From: Duganella alba
GTDB lineage: Bacteria > Pseudomonadota > Gammaproteobacteria > Burkholderiales > Burkholderiaceae_D
Assembly: GCF_009674495.1 (NCBI RefSeq)
Contig: NZ_WKJN01000019.1
Span: forward strand, 56,363-120,362
Length of the DNA stretch: 64,000 nucleotides
Reading direction: 5' to 3'
Part shown: positions 23,658 to 31,311 of the stretch, in pieces
Position numbering within the stretch: the first letter of the stretch is position 1
How the letters are laid out: the number at the start of each line of letters is the position of its first letter
Notes under the pieces: model-generated
What the model saw: only the letters and a program-made list of their open reading frames with translations
What the model was told of the DNA's origin: nothing
Databases searched by the model: none
Made by a program: the position numbers and the translations under genes

Positions 23658-24527
23658 ATGGAACTTTCATCCCTGCGCATCTTTAAAACCGTCGCCGAGG
23701 AGGGCGGCGTGACGCAAGCCGCCGCGCGGCTCAACCGCGTGCAATCCAACGTGTCCGCGCGGCTGACCCAGCTGGAGGAGTCGCTGGGCGTCAGCCTGTT
23801 CCACCGCTCCGGCCGGCGCATGCTGATTACCGAGGAGGGCGCGCGTCTGCTGGCCTACACCGAACGCCTGCTGCAACTGGCGGACGAAGCGCAGGAAGCC
23901 ATGCGCGGCGACCGCCAGCCATCCGGCCAGTTGCGTATCGGCTCGATGGAAACCACGGCGGCCGCGCGCCTGCCGCTGGTGCTGGGACAGTTTCACAGCC
24001 AGTATCCGCAGGTCGACCTGGTGCTCGATACCGGCCCCACCGATTACCTGGTGCAGGCGGTTCTGAACCATCGCGTGGACGTGGCGCTGGTGGCCGCGCC
24101 CATCGAGCGGCCCGAGCTGATGCAGCTGCCGGTGTTTGACGAGGAACTGGTGTTGCTGACCGACAGCCTGCACGGCCCGGTCAAGTCGCCGGCCGACGTG
24201 GCGCGGCGCACGCTGCTGGGTTTCAGAAGCGGCTGTTCGTACCGGCGCCGGCTGGAACGCTGGTTTGCGGAAGGCGGCGTGTCGCCGGCGCGGATTGCGG
24301 AATTCGGGACGTTCGAGGCGATTATCGGCTGCGTGGCGGCCGGTATGGGTGTGGCGATGATGCCAAGGGAAGTGTTGAAGCAGCGCGAACTGGCCAAATC
24401 CGTGCGCGTGCACGCACTGCCGGACGATGTCGCACGCGTCCAGACCATGCTGATCTGGCGGCGCGACATCGTCCAGCACGCCGCTCGCGATGCGTTCGCG
24501 GCGGCGTTTGGTCCAAAAACCGTTTAG
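23658..24527 (+). CDS. LysR-family transcriptional regulator
   Basis: 289 residues. Start at ATG 23658 (MELSSLRIFKTVAEEGG), which has GAGAAC upstream and lies after the predicted transcription start; the ATG at 23631 would precede it. HTH region (about 18-37) GVTQAAARLNRVQSNVSARL, then the effector-binding domain (GQLRIGSMETTAAARLPLVL). The region with SGCSYRRRLERWF is typical of the YofA/CynR-like subgroup. Divergent from an MFS exporter-tautomerase operon, which it probably controls in response to the exported compound. Its last four bases overlap the convergent lipoprotein gene. Confidence 0.93.
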   Translation: MELSSLRIFKTVAEEGGVTQAAARLNRVQSNVSARLTQLEESLGVSLFHRSGRRMLITEEGARLLAYTERLLQLADEAQEAMRGDRQPSGQLRIGSMETTAAARLPLVLGQFHSQYPQVDLVLDTGPTDYLVQAVLNHRVDVALVAAPIERPELMQLPVFDEELVLLTDSLHGPVKSPADVARRTLLGFRSGCSYRRRLERWFAEGGVSPARIAEFGTFEAIIGCVAAGMGVAMMPREVLKQRELAKSVRVHALPDDVARVQTMLIWRRDIVQHAARDAFAAAFGPKTV

Positions 24528-24787
24528 CGGTTGGCTGGCGGTGCTGGTGGTGGTTCGGTGGTGGCTGGCGGCGTGGTGGCTGCCGGTGGCGCGTTTGGAT
24601 CTGGCTGGGCGGCTGGCGTACCTTCAGTTGCTGGTGGAGTAGCTGGCGCTGGAGTTACTGCCGGCGCCGGCGTTGCTTCCGGCACTGGTGGCGGCACGTC
24701 CGCGTCTTTTTTCTTGCAACCGCTGATGAAGGCGGCGGTAATGATCAATGCACAAGCAAGCTTGCCGGTCAGATGAAGCTGTTTCAT
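24524..24787 (-). CDS. Proline/alanine-rich small lipoprotein
   Basis: 87 residues. N-terminal signal with lipobox FISGC (Cys23), then KKKDAD and a low-complexity tail of Pro, Ala and Thr (APAVTPAPATPPATEGTP and similar) to the end. Lipidation would anchor it to a membrane, with the tail spanning the periplasm or crossing peptidoglycan. Low-complexity coding DNA here gives long mirror frames on the other strand, which I ignore. Convergent with the LysR gene (4-bp overlap). No enzymatic function expected. Confidence 0.7.
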   Translation of the reverse strand: MKQLHLTGKLACALIITAAFISGCKKKDADVPPPVPEATPAPAVTPAPATPPATEGTPAAQPDPNAPPAATTPPATTEPPPAPPANR

Positions 24788-24968
24788 GGTAGTTCCTCCT
24801 GTTGGATGGCTTGATTTGTCATCTTAGCCACTCCTGAGACCGTGCCCTATAAGCGTGCTTGCATCAGCTTTGTAGGACAACTGCCCGTCTATGGCAAATG
24901 GCGGATTTTCAGCCGCTGAGCCAGCCGCTCCGGTAAAATTCCGCCACAGATCAAACCGGGGAGATTCC

Positions 24969-25916
24969 ATGCGTCGTTATATCGCAGTCGCACTGCTGGC
25001 CTTTTTCGCGCTGGAAGCCAGCGCCAGTGAATCGGCCAGCGGCAGCTTTGCCGCCACTAAGAGCTGCGAGGCTTTTTCCTCCTTCGCCAAGCGCACCAAT
25101 CCCGGCGACGTCAAGGTCAGCGCCGGTACATCCTACACCGTCCGCGAAATCAACAAGGTCGATTACGACTGGTTGCGCGTCGAGGTGCCCGGCGCGCAAC
25201 CGTCGCTGCGCTGGGTGCAGCGTGAATGCGGCAAGCCGGAGCTGCAGGACCAGCAGGCCAACCGCCTGCCGGAAGGCGCCAGCGGCGCAGTGTGCTCGGC
25301 GCCGAACCAGCAGGACAGCTATGTGCTGGCCATCACCTGGCAGCCCGGCTTCTGCGAACACACCAAGTACAACGGCAAGAAGCCTGAATGCGACGCCATG
25401 AACAGCGGCGCGCTGGAAGCCAAGACTTTGAGCCTGCACGGCCTGTGGCCGAACAAGAAGGAATGCGGCACGCAGTATGGCAGTTGCAGCGGCCAGCCGT
25501 TCGCGTTGAGCAAGGACACCATCGAGAAAATTTCGCCGTGGATGCCCAACTTCTTCTATGAGCGCACCTTCGGCGCTTACGAGTGGAACAAGCATGGCAA
25601 ATGCCAGTCGCTGCCTCCGGATGAATACTTCATCAAGGCCGTGTCGGCGGTGCGGGTGGTGAATGAGTCGGAAGTGGGCAAGATCGTGCTGGGAAATACC
25701 GGTAAGAGCATCCGCGTGAGCGACTTCTTCGACAAGATCAAGGCGCGCTACGGCGACAAGGTGGCCAACACCATCACCCTGGTCTGCACGCAGCATAAAT
25801 ACCTGCAGGAGATCCGGGTGTCGCTGGCGCTGGACTTCGCCACCGACCGCGAACTGCCGCAGCTGGTGGCGAACGCCAAGCCGGCGGGCAGTCGCGCTGT
25901 CGGCTGCGCCGACGAA
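24969..25916 (+). CDS. Ribonuclease T2 family protein, exported (reading frame continues to the stop at 25946)
   Basis: The frame runs from ATG 24969 to the stop at 25944-25946, 325 residues. GGGGAGA precedes the ATG, and a signal peptide (about 1-20) ends SASES. It cleaves RNA through 2',3'-cyclic phosphate without base preference. The two catalytic blocks are intact: H157-G-L-W-P161 (CAS I) and E205-W-N-K-H209-G (CAS II). Several Cys suit disulfides in the periplasm. Between signal and catalytic domain sit about 90 residues with SH3-like character (KVSAGTSYTVREINKVDYDW), more than the minimal T2 enzyme such as E. coli RNase I. Probably scavenges extracellular or periplasmic RNA. Monocistronic by position. 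Confidence 0.9.
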
Positions 25917-25961
25917 ATCTACGTCGAAGCAGCCGGCAAGGACTAGGCTTAGACCGCAGAA

Positions 25962-26717
25962 TTACGCTGCGAAGCCGCCGTCGATCAGCAGGTCGGCGCC
26001 GGTGACGAAACCAGCTTCCGGACCGGCCAGGTAGGACACCATGGCCGCCACTTCTTCCGCTTTGCCGTGGCGTTTCAGGGCCATCAGACCATGCAGGCCG
26101 GTGGCGAAATCGCTTTCGGCCGGATTCATGTCGGTGTCGATCGGGCCAGGCGCGACGTTGTTGACCGTGATGTTACGGCTGCCGAAGTCGCGCGCCATGC
26201 CTTTGACCAGGCCGACCAGCGCCGATTTGCTCATCGCGTAAGCTGCGCCGCCTTCGAACGGCATGCGCTGCGCATTGGTGCTGCCGATGTTGATGATGCG
26301 GCCACCGTCGGTCATGTGTTTGGCGGCGGCTTGCGAGGCCACGAACACGGCGCGCACGTTGACGGCGATGGTGCGGTCGAAGTCTTCCAGCGAGAACTGG
26401 TCGGTTGGGCCCAGCAGCAGCACGCCGGCGCTGTTGACCAGGATGTCCAGGCGGCCGAAGCGTTCCGCCACGCTGTCGATGGCTTTGGTCAGGGCGACAG
26501 CATCGGATGCGTCGGCCTTGATGGCGACAGCTTCGCCGCCGGCGGCCTTGATTTCTTCCACCAGTGCTTCGGCGGCGATGGCCGACGCAGCGTAACCGAC
26601 GGCGACTTTAGCGCCTTCGCTGGCCAGGCGGCGTGCCGTGGCGGCACCGATGCCGCGCGAACCGCCGTTGATGAAAGCGACTTTACCTGCAAGTTTGGTA
26701 GTGGTATTCGTGTTCAT
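25962..26717 (-). CDS. SDR-family oxidoreductase (FabG-like)
   Basis: 251 residues. NAD(P)-binding NGGSRGIGAATARRLASEGA (about 16-35), NSAGVL, catalytic Ser in NIGST, and Y-A-M-S-K with the following ALVGLVKGMARDFG; terminal GADLLIDGGFAA. All classical SDR catalytic residues are present, unlike the SDR at 14931. Usual reaction: reduction of a ketone or oxidation of a secondary alcohol, substrate unknown. AAAGGAAACAAATC precedes the ATG. Divergent from a LysR gene across 109 bp, the likely regulator. Confidence 0.92.
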   Translation of the reverse strand: MNTNTTTKLAGKVAFINGGSRGIGAATARRLASEGAKVAVGYAASAIAAEALVEEIKAAGGEAVAIKADASDAVALTKAIDSVAERFGRLDILVNSAGVLLLGPTDQFSLEDFDRTIAVNVRAVFVASQAAAKHMTDGGRIINIGSTNAQRMPFEGGAAYAMSKSALVGLVKGMARDFGSRNITVNNVAPGPIDTDMNPAESDFATGLHGLMALKRHGKAEEVAAMVSYLAGPEAGFVTGADLLIDGGFAA

Positions 26718-26826
26718 GATTTGTTTCCTTTCGGTTGGTTGATGAACACAGTATGGTCTTCGTCACTTGATCGCGGTAGTCATGAAATTATCTTTACAGT
26801 TTCAACCATTGGTATAAGATGAACGC

Positions 26827-27756
26827 ATGTTTACTGAACTTAGCAGCTATCTCGACGCCTTTATCGCCTCCGCCGACGAGGGCAGTTTCTCCGCCGCCGC
26901 ACGCCGCCTGGGGCTGACGCCGGCCGCCGTCAGCAAGAGCGTCAACCGGCTGGAACTGCGGCTGGGCGTGCGCCTGTTCCAGCGCAGCACCCGCAGCCTG
27001 GCCCTGACCACCGACGGCGAGCGCCTGTACGCGCAGGTGCGGCTGCCGTGGAGCGAGATCGGCGACGCGCTCACCGATTTGAGCCAGGGCGCCGGCAAAC
27101 CGGCCGGCACACTGAAGGTGTCGCTGGCGCATACCGTGGGCCGCAATTACTTCGTGCCGCTGCTGGGCGAGTTTTCGCGCCGCTATCCGGACGTGGTGCC
27201 CGACCTGCACTTCGATAACCGGCAGGTGGATCTGATCGCCGAGGGCTTCGACGTTGCCATCGGCGGCGGCATCGAGCTGACCGACGCGCTGATCGCGCGC
27301 GAGCTGGCGCAGGTGCACATCGTTCTGGCGGCGTCGCCGGCCTATCTGAAAGCGCATCCGGCGCCGACGCAGCCGCAGGAACTGGCGCGTCATCGCGGCC
27401 TGCTGCGCCGTTCGCTGGCCACCGGCCGTCTGGTGGCGTGGACCCTGAAGACCGCCGCCGGACAGGAAGTGGTGGCCAGCGTGCGGCCGGTGGCGGTGAT
27501 GGACGATCCGGAAGCCATCGCCCGTGCGGCGGCCGGCGGCATGGGCATCGCCATGCTGCCGCTGCCGCACGCCTTGCCGCTGCTGGCCAGCGGAGAACTG
27601 GTGCGGGTGCTGCCCGAGTGGTATGCCGAGACGCGGCCGCTGTCGATATACTATTCAAGCCGCAAGCTGGTGCCGGCCAAGGTGCGGGTGTTTGTCGATT
27701 TCATGATCGAGGAATTCCGCGCCGCCGGCCATGCGCAGCGGTTCAGCCAAAAATAG
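26827..27756 (+). CDS. LysR-family transcriptional regulator
   Basis: 309 residues. The HTH (about 18-45) reads GSFSAAARRLGLTPAAVSKS then VNRLELRLGVRLFQRSTRSL, the DsdC/CrgA-like type. Effector domain with GTLKVSLAHTVGRNYFVPLL and DLIAEGFDVAIGGGIE. It should control the divergent FabG-like SDR; LysR-SDR pairs of this form are widespread in Burkholderiales. No strong ribosome site is visible immediately before the ATG. The following esterase gene starts 13 bp after its stop and may be co-transcribed. Confidence 0.92.
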   Translation: MFTELSSYLDAFIASADEGSFSAAARRLGLTPAAVSKSVNRLELRLGVRLFQRSTRSLALTTDGERLYAQVRLPWSEIGDALTDLSQGAGKPAGTLKVSLAHTVGRNYFVPLLGEFSRRYPDVVPDLHFDNRQVDLIAEGFDVAIGGGIELTDALIARELAQVHIVLAASPAYLKAHPAPTQPQELARHRGLLRRSLATGRLVAWTLKTAAGQEVVASVRPVAVMDDPEAIARAAAGGMGIAMLPLPHALPLLASGELVRVLPEWYAETRPLSIYYSSRKLVPAKVRVFVDFMIEEFRAAGHAQRFSQK

Positions 27757-27769
27757 AGGAGACGTAGCG

Positions 27770-28843
27770 ATGAAGTTGAAGTCAGCATTCCTGGCGCTGC
27801 TGCTGGCGGCCGGGCAGGCGTTGGCCGGCGTGGCGATCCAGCCGGACAACGCGCAATTGCAGTACACCGGCCGTATCGACTTTGCCAACCGCCTGCGGCC
27901 CATGCTGTCCTGGCCCGGCACCAGCATCGAAGGAAACTTCACCGGCGCCAGCCTGGCCGTCAAGCTGGACGACCAGCAAGGCAAGAACTTCTTCAACGTG
28001 TTCATCGACGGCGACCTGGCCAAGCCGGTGGTGATCGAGGCGGCGCAGGGCAGCAAGAGCTATCCCGTCGCCAGCGGCCTGGCGCCGGGCGCGCACCGCT
28101 TCCTCATCACCAAGCGCACCGAAGGCGAGGAGGGCGGCACCTTCTTTCAGGGCCTGGAACTGGCGGACGGCGGCGCATTGCTTGCGCCTCCGGCGCGCAA
28201 GCAGCGGCATATTGAATTCTTCGGCGACTCCATCACCAGCGGCATGGGCAACGAGTCGCCGGACGACGGACCCGATCATCTGCTGAAGGACAAGAACAAC
28301 TTCATGTCCTACGCCTCGATCACGGCGCGCGCGCTGGATGCGGAAGCGCATATCACATCGCAGAGCGGCATCGGCGTGATGATCAGCTGGTTCCCGTTCA
28401 CCATGCCGGACTTTTACGACCAGCTCAGTGCCGTCGGCAACAACGATACGCAATGGGACTTCAGCGCGTGGACGCCGGAGGTGGTGGTCATCAACCTGTT
28501 CCAGAACGACCGCTGGCTGATCGACCGCGAAAAGCGCCTGACGCCGATGCCGGATGACGCCCAGCGCATCCAGGCTTATCGCATCTTTGTGCAGAAGATC
28601 CGCGCGCTGTATCCGAATGCTTACATTGTTTGCGCGCTGGGCAGCATGGATGCGGTGCAGGAGGGTTCGAAATGGCCGGGCTATGTGCGCACGGCCGTGG
28701 ATCAGATGCGCGATCTGGGCGACCGGCGCATCGACACCATCGTCTTCCCGTGGACCGGCTTTGGCGGCCATCCGCGCGTCAAGCAGCATCAGGCCAATGC
28801 GGCGCTGCTGACGGCGTTTATCCGCCAGAAGGCGGGCTGGTAA
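27770..28843 (+). CDS. CE2-like SGNH/GDSL acetylesterase, exported
   Basis: 357 residues from ATG 27770 (AGAGGAGA upstream). Signal peptide about 1-19 (GQALAG). An N-terminal jelly-roll-like region (about 30-140, MLSWPGTSIEGNFTGASL) precedes the SGNH domain: GDS154IT block I, and near the C-terminus GGHPRVKQH supplying the catalytic His. This two-domain order matches carbohydrate esterase family 2 enzymes that remove O-acetyl groups from xylan or other hemicelluloses. It fits the plant-polymer lifestyle suggested by the arabinofuranosidase at 37725. Its 3' end shares a hairpin with the convergent MarR gene. Confidence 0.85.
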   Translation: MKLKSAFLALLLAAGQALAGVAIQPDNAQLQYTGRIDFANRLRPMLSWPGTSIEGNFTGASLAVKLDDQQGKNFFNVFIDGDLAKPVVIEAAQGSKSYPVASGLAPGAHRFLITKRTEGEEGGTFFQGLELADGGALLAPPARKQRHIEFFGDSITSGMGNESPDDGPDHLLKDKNNFMSYASITARALDAEAHITSQSGIGVMISWFPFTMPDFYDQLSAVGNNDTQWDFSAWTPEVVVINLFQNDRWLIDREKRLTPMPDDAQRIQAYRIFVQKIRALYPNAYIVCALGSMDAVQEGSKWPGYVRTAVDQMRDLGDRRIDTIVFPWTGFGGHPRVKQHQANAALLTAFIRQKAGW

Positions 28844-28847
28844 GGCG

Positions 28848-28868
28848 CGTCAGCGGTTCTGGCTGACG
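28848..28868. terminator. Hairpin between convergent esterase and MarR genes
   Basis: CGTCAGC and GCTGACG form a 7-bp stem around a 7-nt loop, overlapping the 3' end of the MarR coding region. No T tract follows on either strand, so it may act as a bidirectional or rho-assisted terminator, or be structural only. Confidence 0.35.
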
Positions 28869-29278
28869 CCTGCCAGTTGCCGGCGCAGCGTGGCGGCCTG
28901 CGGTGCGCCGATGCCGGCCTCGAATTCGGCCTGCGCCGCGCTCCAGTAGACATGCGCTTCCTGATATTTGGCCTGGCCGGTGGCGGTCAGCGACAGCACC
29001 AGCTTGCGCGGCGAAGCGGGATCGGGCTGCTGTTGCAGATAGCCGTCGCGTGTCAGCGGCTGGATCGCGCGTACCAGGCTGGTACGGTCCATCACCATTT
29101 GCTCGGCCAGCGTCACCATGTCGACGCCCGGCTGGTGGTGGACGGCGGTGAGAATGCTGAACTGCGAGTTGGTCAGGCCGCTCGGCGCCAGGTGGCGGTC
29201 GTACATGGACGACACCGCGCGCGCCGCCTGGCGTAGCGCCAGGCTATTACAGAATGGTACGTTGAGATGGTCGCTCAT
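28850..29278 (-). CDS. MarR-family transcriptional regulator
   Basis: 142 residues. Winged HTH: LAPSGLTNSQFSILTAVHHQ, then LAEQMVMDRTSLVRAIQPLTRDGYLQQQPDP with the wing (about 60-95), and LSLTATGQAKYQEA. MarR proteins repress by binding palindromes and are released by phenolics or oxidants. It lies 7 bp after the Rrf2-type gene, downstream of the MexEF-OprN-like operon on the same strand, so it may regulate that pump. There is no direct evidence which promoter it binds. Confidence 0.9.
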   Translation of the reverse strand: MSDHLNVPFCNSLALRQAARAVSSMYDRHLAPSGLTNSQFSILTAVHHQPGVDMVTLAEQMVMDRTSLVRAIQPLTRDGYLQQQPDPASPRKLVLSLTATGQAKYQEAHVYWSAAQAEFEAGIGAPQAATLRRQLAGVSQNR

Positions 29279-29285
29279 GGTGTCC

Positions 29286-29729
29286 TCAGGCGGCGATGGC
29301 GTTGCCGTCGTGGCGGCGGATGTCGCCGATCAGGTCGGCCAGCGTGCGGTCGGCCAGGCGCGCTTCAAAGCCGGATTGGGCGTCGTCCAGCACCGCATGC
29401 ATCGTGTGTTTGATCTGGCGGCTGATGACGCAGGCCGGCTGCACCGGATAACCGTGGATGGCGAAGGTGGCCGGTGCTTCGCTGGCGCGGTAGATGTCGA
29501 GCAGGGTGATCTCGGCCGGCGGACGCGCCAGCGTGCAGGCGCCGTGCTTGCCGCGCGTGGCGATGACAATGCCGGCCCTGGTCAGTTTGGCGATCGAGCG
29601 GCGTACGAAGGTCGCTTCCGCATGCACGCTGCCGGCCAGGATGGCCGAAGTGACGTATTCGCCGTAGCGGTCGCCGAGGACGGCGGCCACGTGGGCGGCG
29701 ACGGTGAATTGTACGTTTTTCAATGACAT
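29286..29729 (-). CDS. Rrf2-family transcriptional regulator without Fe-S cysteines
   Basis: 147 residues from ATG 29729 (MSLKNVQFTVAAHVAAVLGD); the longer frame to 29780 has no support. The Rrf2 winged HTH has EATFVRRSIAKLTRAGIVIA and RGKHGACTLARPPAEITLLDI. IscR/NsrR members bind a cluster with three Cys near residues 90-105; here only two scattered Cys (GACT, PAC) are seen, so it resembles the YwnA/YwgB cluster-free group. It precedes the MarR gene in a two-gene unit and follows the efflux operon after a 108-bp gap. Confidence 0.85.
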   Translation of the reverse strand: MSLKNVQFTVAAHVAAVLGDRYGEYVTSAILAGSVHAEATFVRRSIAKLTRAGIVIATRGKHGACTLARPPAEITLLDIYRASEAPATFAIHGYPVQPACVISRQIKHTMHAVLDDAQSGFEARLADRTLADLIGDIRRHDGNAIAA

Positions 29730-29837
29730 GGCAAAGCTTCCAACATGATGCGTGCGCAGCCTCCAGTGTACCGCAGGCACACGGGAGGCGTGCGCTGATC
29801 CGCCGCAACGCTGTAACGCTGCGGCGGTCCGGTGGCG

Positions 29838-31310
29838 TCAGCGGCTGGCCAGCGTGGCGGGCTGGCTGGTGGCCGGCGCGTCCCAGCCGCCGCCCAGCGC
29901 GCGCACCAGTGCGACGGTGGTGATGGCGCGGTTCCCGCGCAACTGCACGGCGCTGCGTTCCACCGCCGCCAGGTTGCGCTGCGCATCCAGCAGTTCCAGG
30001 TAACTGGTGCGGCCGGCGTCGTACAGCTTGCGCGCCAGGTCGGCCGAGCGGCGCGCCGACACCACGGCGTCGTCGATCTGCGCGGTCTGGCCGGCCAGGA
30101 TGCGCAGGCCGGCCAGATTGTCCTCCACCTCCGAGAACGCCACCAGCACGCTCTGGCGATAAGCCGCCACCGATTCTTCCAGCGCCGCTTCGCTGCGGGT
30201 GACGTTGGCGCGGTTGCGGCCGCCGTCGATCAATGGCGCCGACAGCAGGGCGCCGAGCAGCCACGAACGGCCTGTCATCTTGAACACGTCGGGGAAGGCG
30301 CCGGCCACGCCGCCGCCGGCCGCGCTCAGGTTCAGCGCCGGGAACATCGCCGCGCGCGCCACGCCGATGCGGGCGTTGGACGCTTCCATGGTGCGCTGGG
30401 CGGCGGCGATGTCGGGGCGGCGTTCCAGCAGCGTGGAGGGCAGGCCGGCCGGAATCGCCGGCATCAGCGCGCTGTCGAGCAGGGGACTGGCACCGGCCGT
30501 GAAGCTGGCTGCCGGCTTGCCCAGCAGGACCGCCAGCGCATGCTCGGTGGTGGCGCGCTGGCGTTGCAGGCCAATGGCGTCGGCGCGCGTGGTCGACAAC
30601 TCGGTGCGTGCGCGCGACAGATCGAATTCGCCGATGTCGCCGAGGTCGAAGCGGCGCTGGTTGATCTGGACGTTTTCCTCGCGCGTTTGCACGGTACGCG
30701 CCAGCGTTTCCAGTTCAGCGTCGGTGGCGCGCAGGCGGAAATAGGTCTGCGCCACGTCGGCCTGCAAGGCCAGCAGCACCGAGCGGTAGTTGGCTTCCAC
30801 CGTGGCGGCGTCGCCGCGTGCGGCGGCCACGTTGGACGACACGCGGCCGAACAGATCGACTTCGTAGCTGGCCGTCAGGTGCGCCGCGTAGGTGGTCTGC
30901 GGCGCCACCGGCGTGCCGGCCGGCAGCCCCAGTTCCGTCGGCGACGAGCGGCCGCGCTGCGCGCCGACCGCCACGCCGACTTGCGGCACGCGATCGGCTT
31001 CGGCGATGCCGGCAATGGCGCGCGCCTGCTTGACGCGGGCCGCCGCCACCGCCAGGTTGGCGTTGTTGCGGGTGGCTTCATCGATCAGCGCATTAAGCGC
31101 GCTGTCGTTGAAGGCCAGCCACCAGGCGCCGCGCGGCTGCGCTTCGGCGGCCTGCGCCTGCTTCCACTGGCTGCCGTCGGCGGCGGTCTGCACCGCCGCT
31201 TCCTTGTAGGCCACAGGGATGTCGATGACCGGCTGTTTGAATTCCGGCGCGGCGCAGGCGCTCAGCAGCAGTGCCGCCAGCAATGCGCTGACTGTGATGG
31301 TGGTCTTCAT
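29838..31310 (-). CDS. RND outer-membrane efflux lipoprotein, NodT/OprN-like
   Basis: 490 residues. Lipoprotein signal with LLSAC (Cys19), then FKQPVIDIPVAYKEA, and two TolC-like repeats with alpha-helical barrel heptads (ATRNNANLAVAAARVKQARA and the equivalent in the second half). Forms the trimeric outer-membrane duct. The ATG starts 1 nt after the RND pump stop codon. Last gene of the tripartite operon. The family is certain. Confidence 0.93.
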   Translation of the reverse strand: MKTTITVSALLAALLLSACAAPEFKQPVIDIPVAYKEAAVQTAADGSQWKQAQAAEAQPRGAWWLAFNDSALNALIDEATRNNANLAVAAARVKQARAIAGIAEADRVPQVGVAVGAQRGRSSPTELGLPAGTPVAPQTTYAAHLTASYEVDLFGRVSSNVAAARGDAATVEANYRSVLLALQADVAQTYFRLRATDAELETLARTVQTREENVQINQRRFDLGDIGEFDLSRARTELSTTRADAIGLQRQRATTEHALAVLLGKPAASFTAGASPLLDSALMPAIPAGLPSTLLERRPDIAAAQRTMEASNARIGVARAAMFPALNLSAAGGGVAGAFPDVFKMTGRSWLLGALLSAPLIDGGRNRANVTRSEAALEESVAAYRQSVLVAFSEVEDNLAGLRILAGQTAQIDDAVVSARRSADLARKLYDAGRTSYLELLDAQRNLAAVERSAVQLRGNRAITTVALVRALGGGWDAPATSQPATLASR

Positions 31311-31311
31311 A

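Noticed and set aside
24524..24787. GGTGGCTGGCGG-like repeats taken as a tandem repeat or regulatory array
   Set aside because: They encode the Pro/Ala/Thr tail of the lipoprotein; the repetition follows from codon use.
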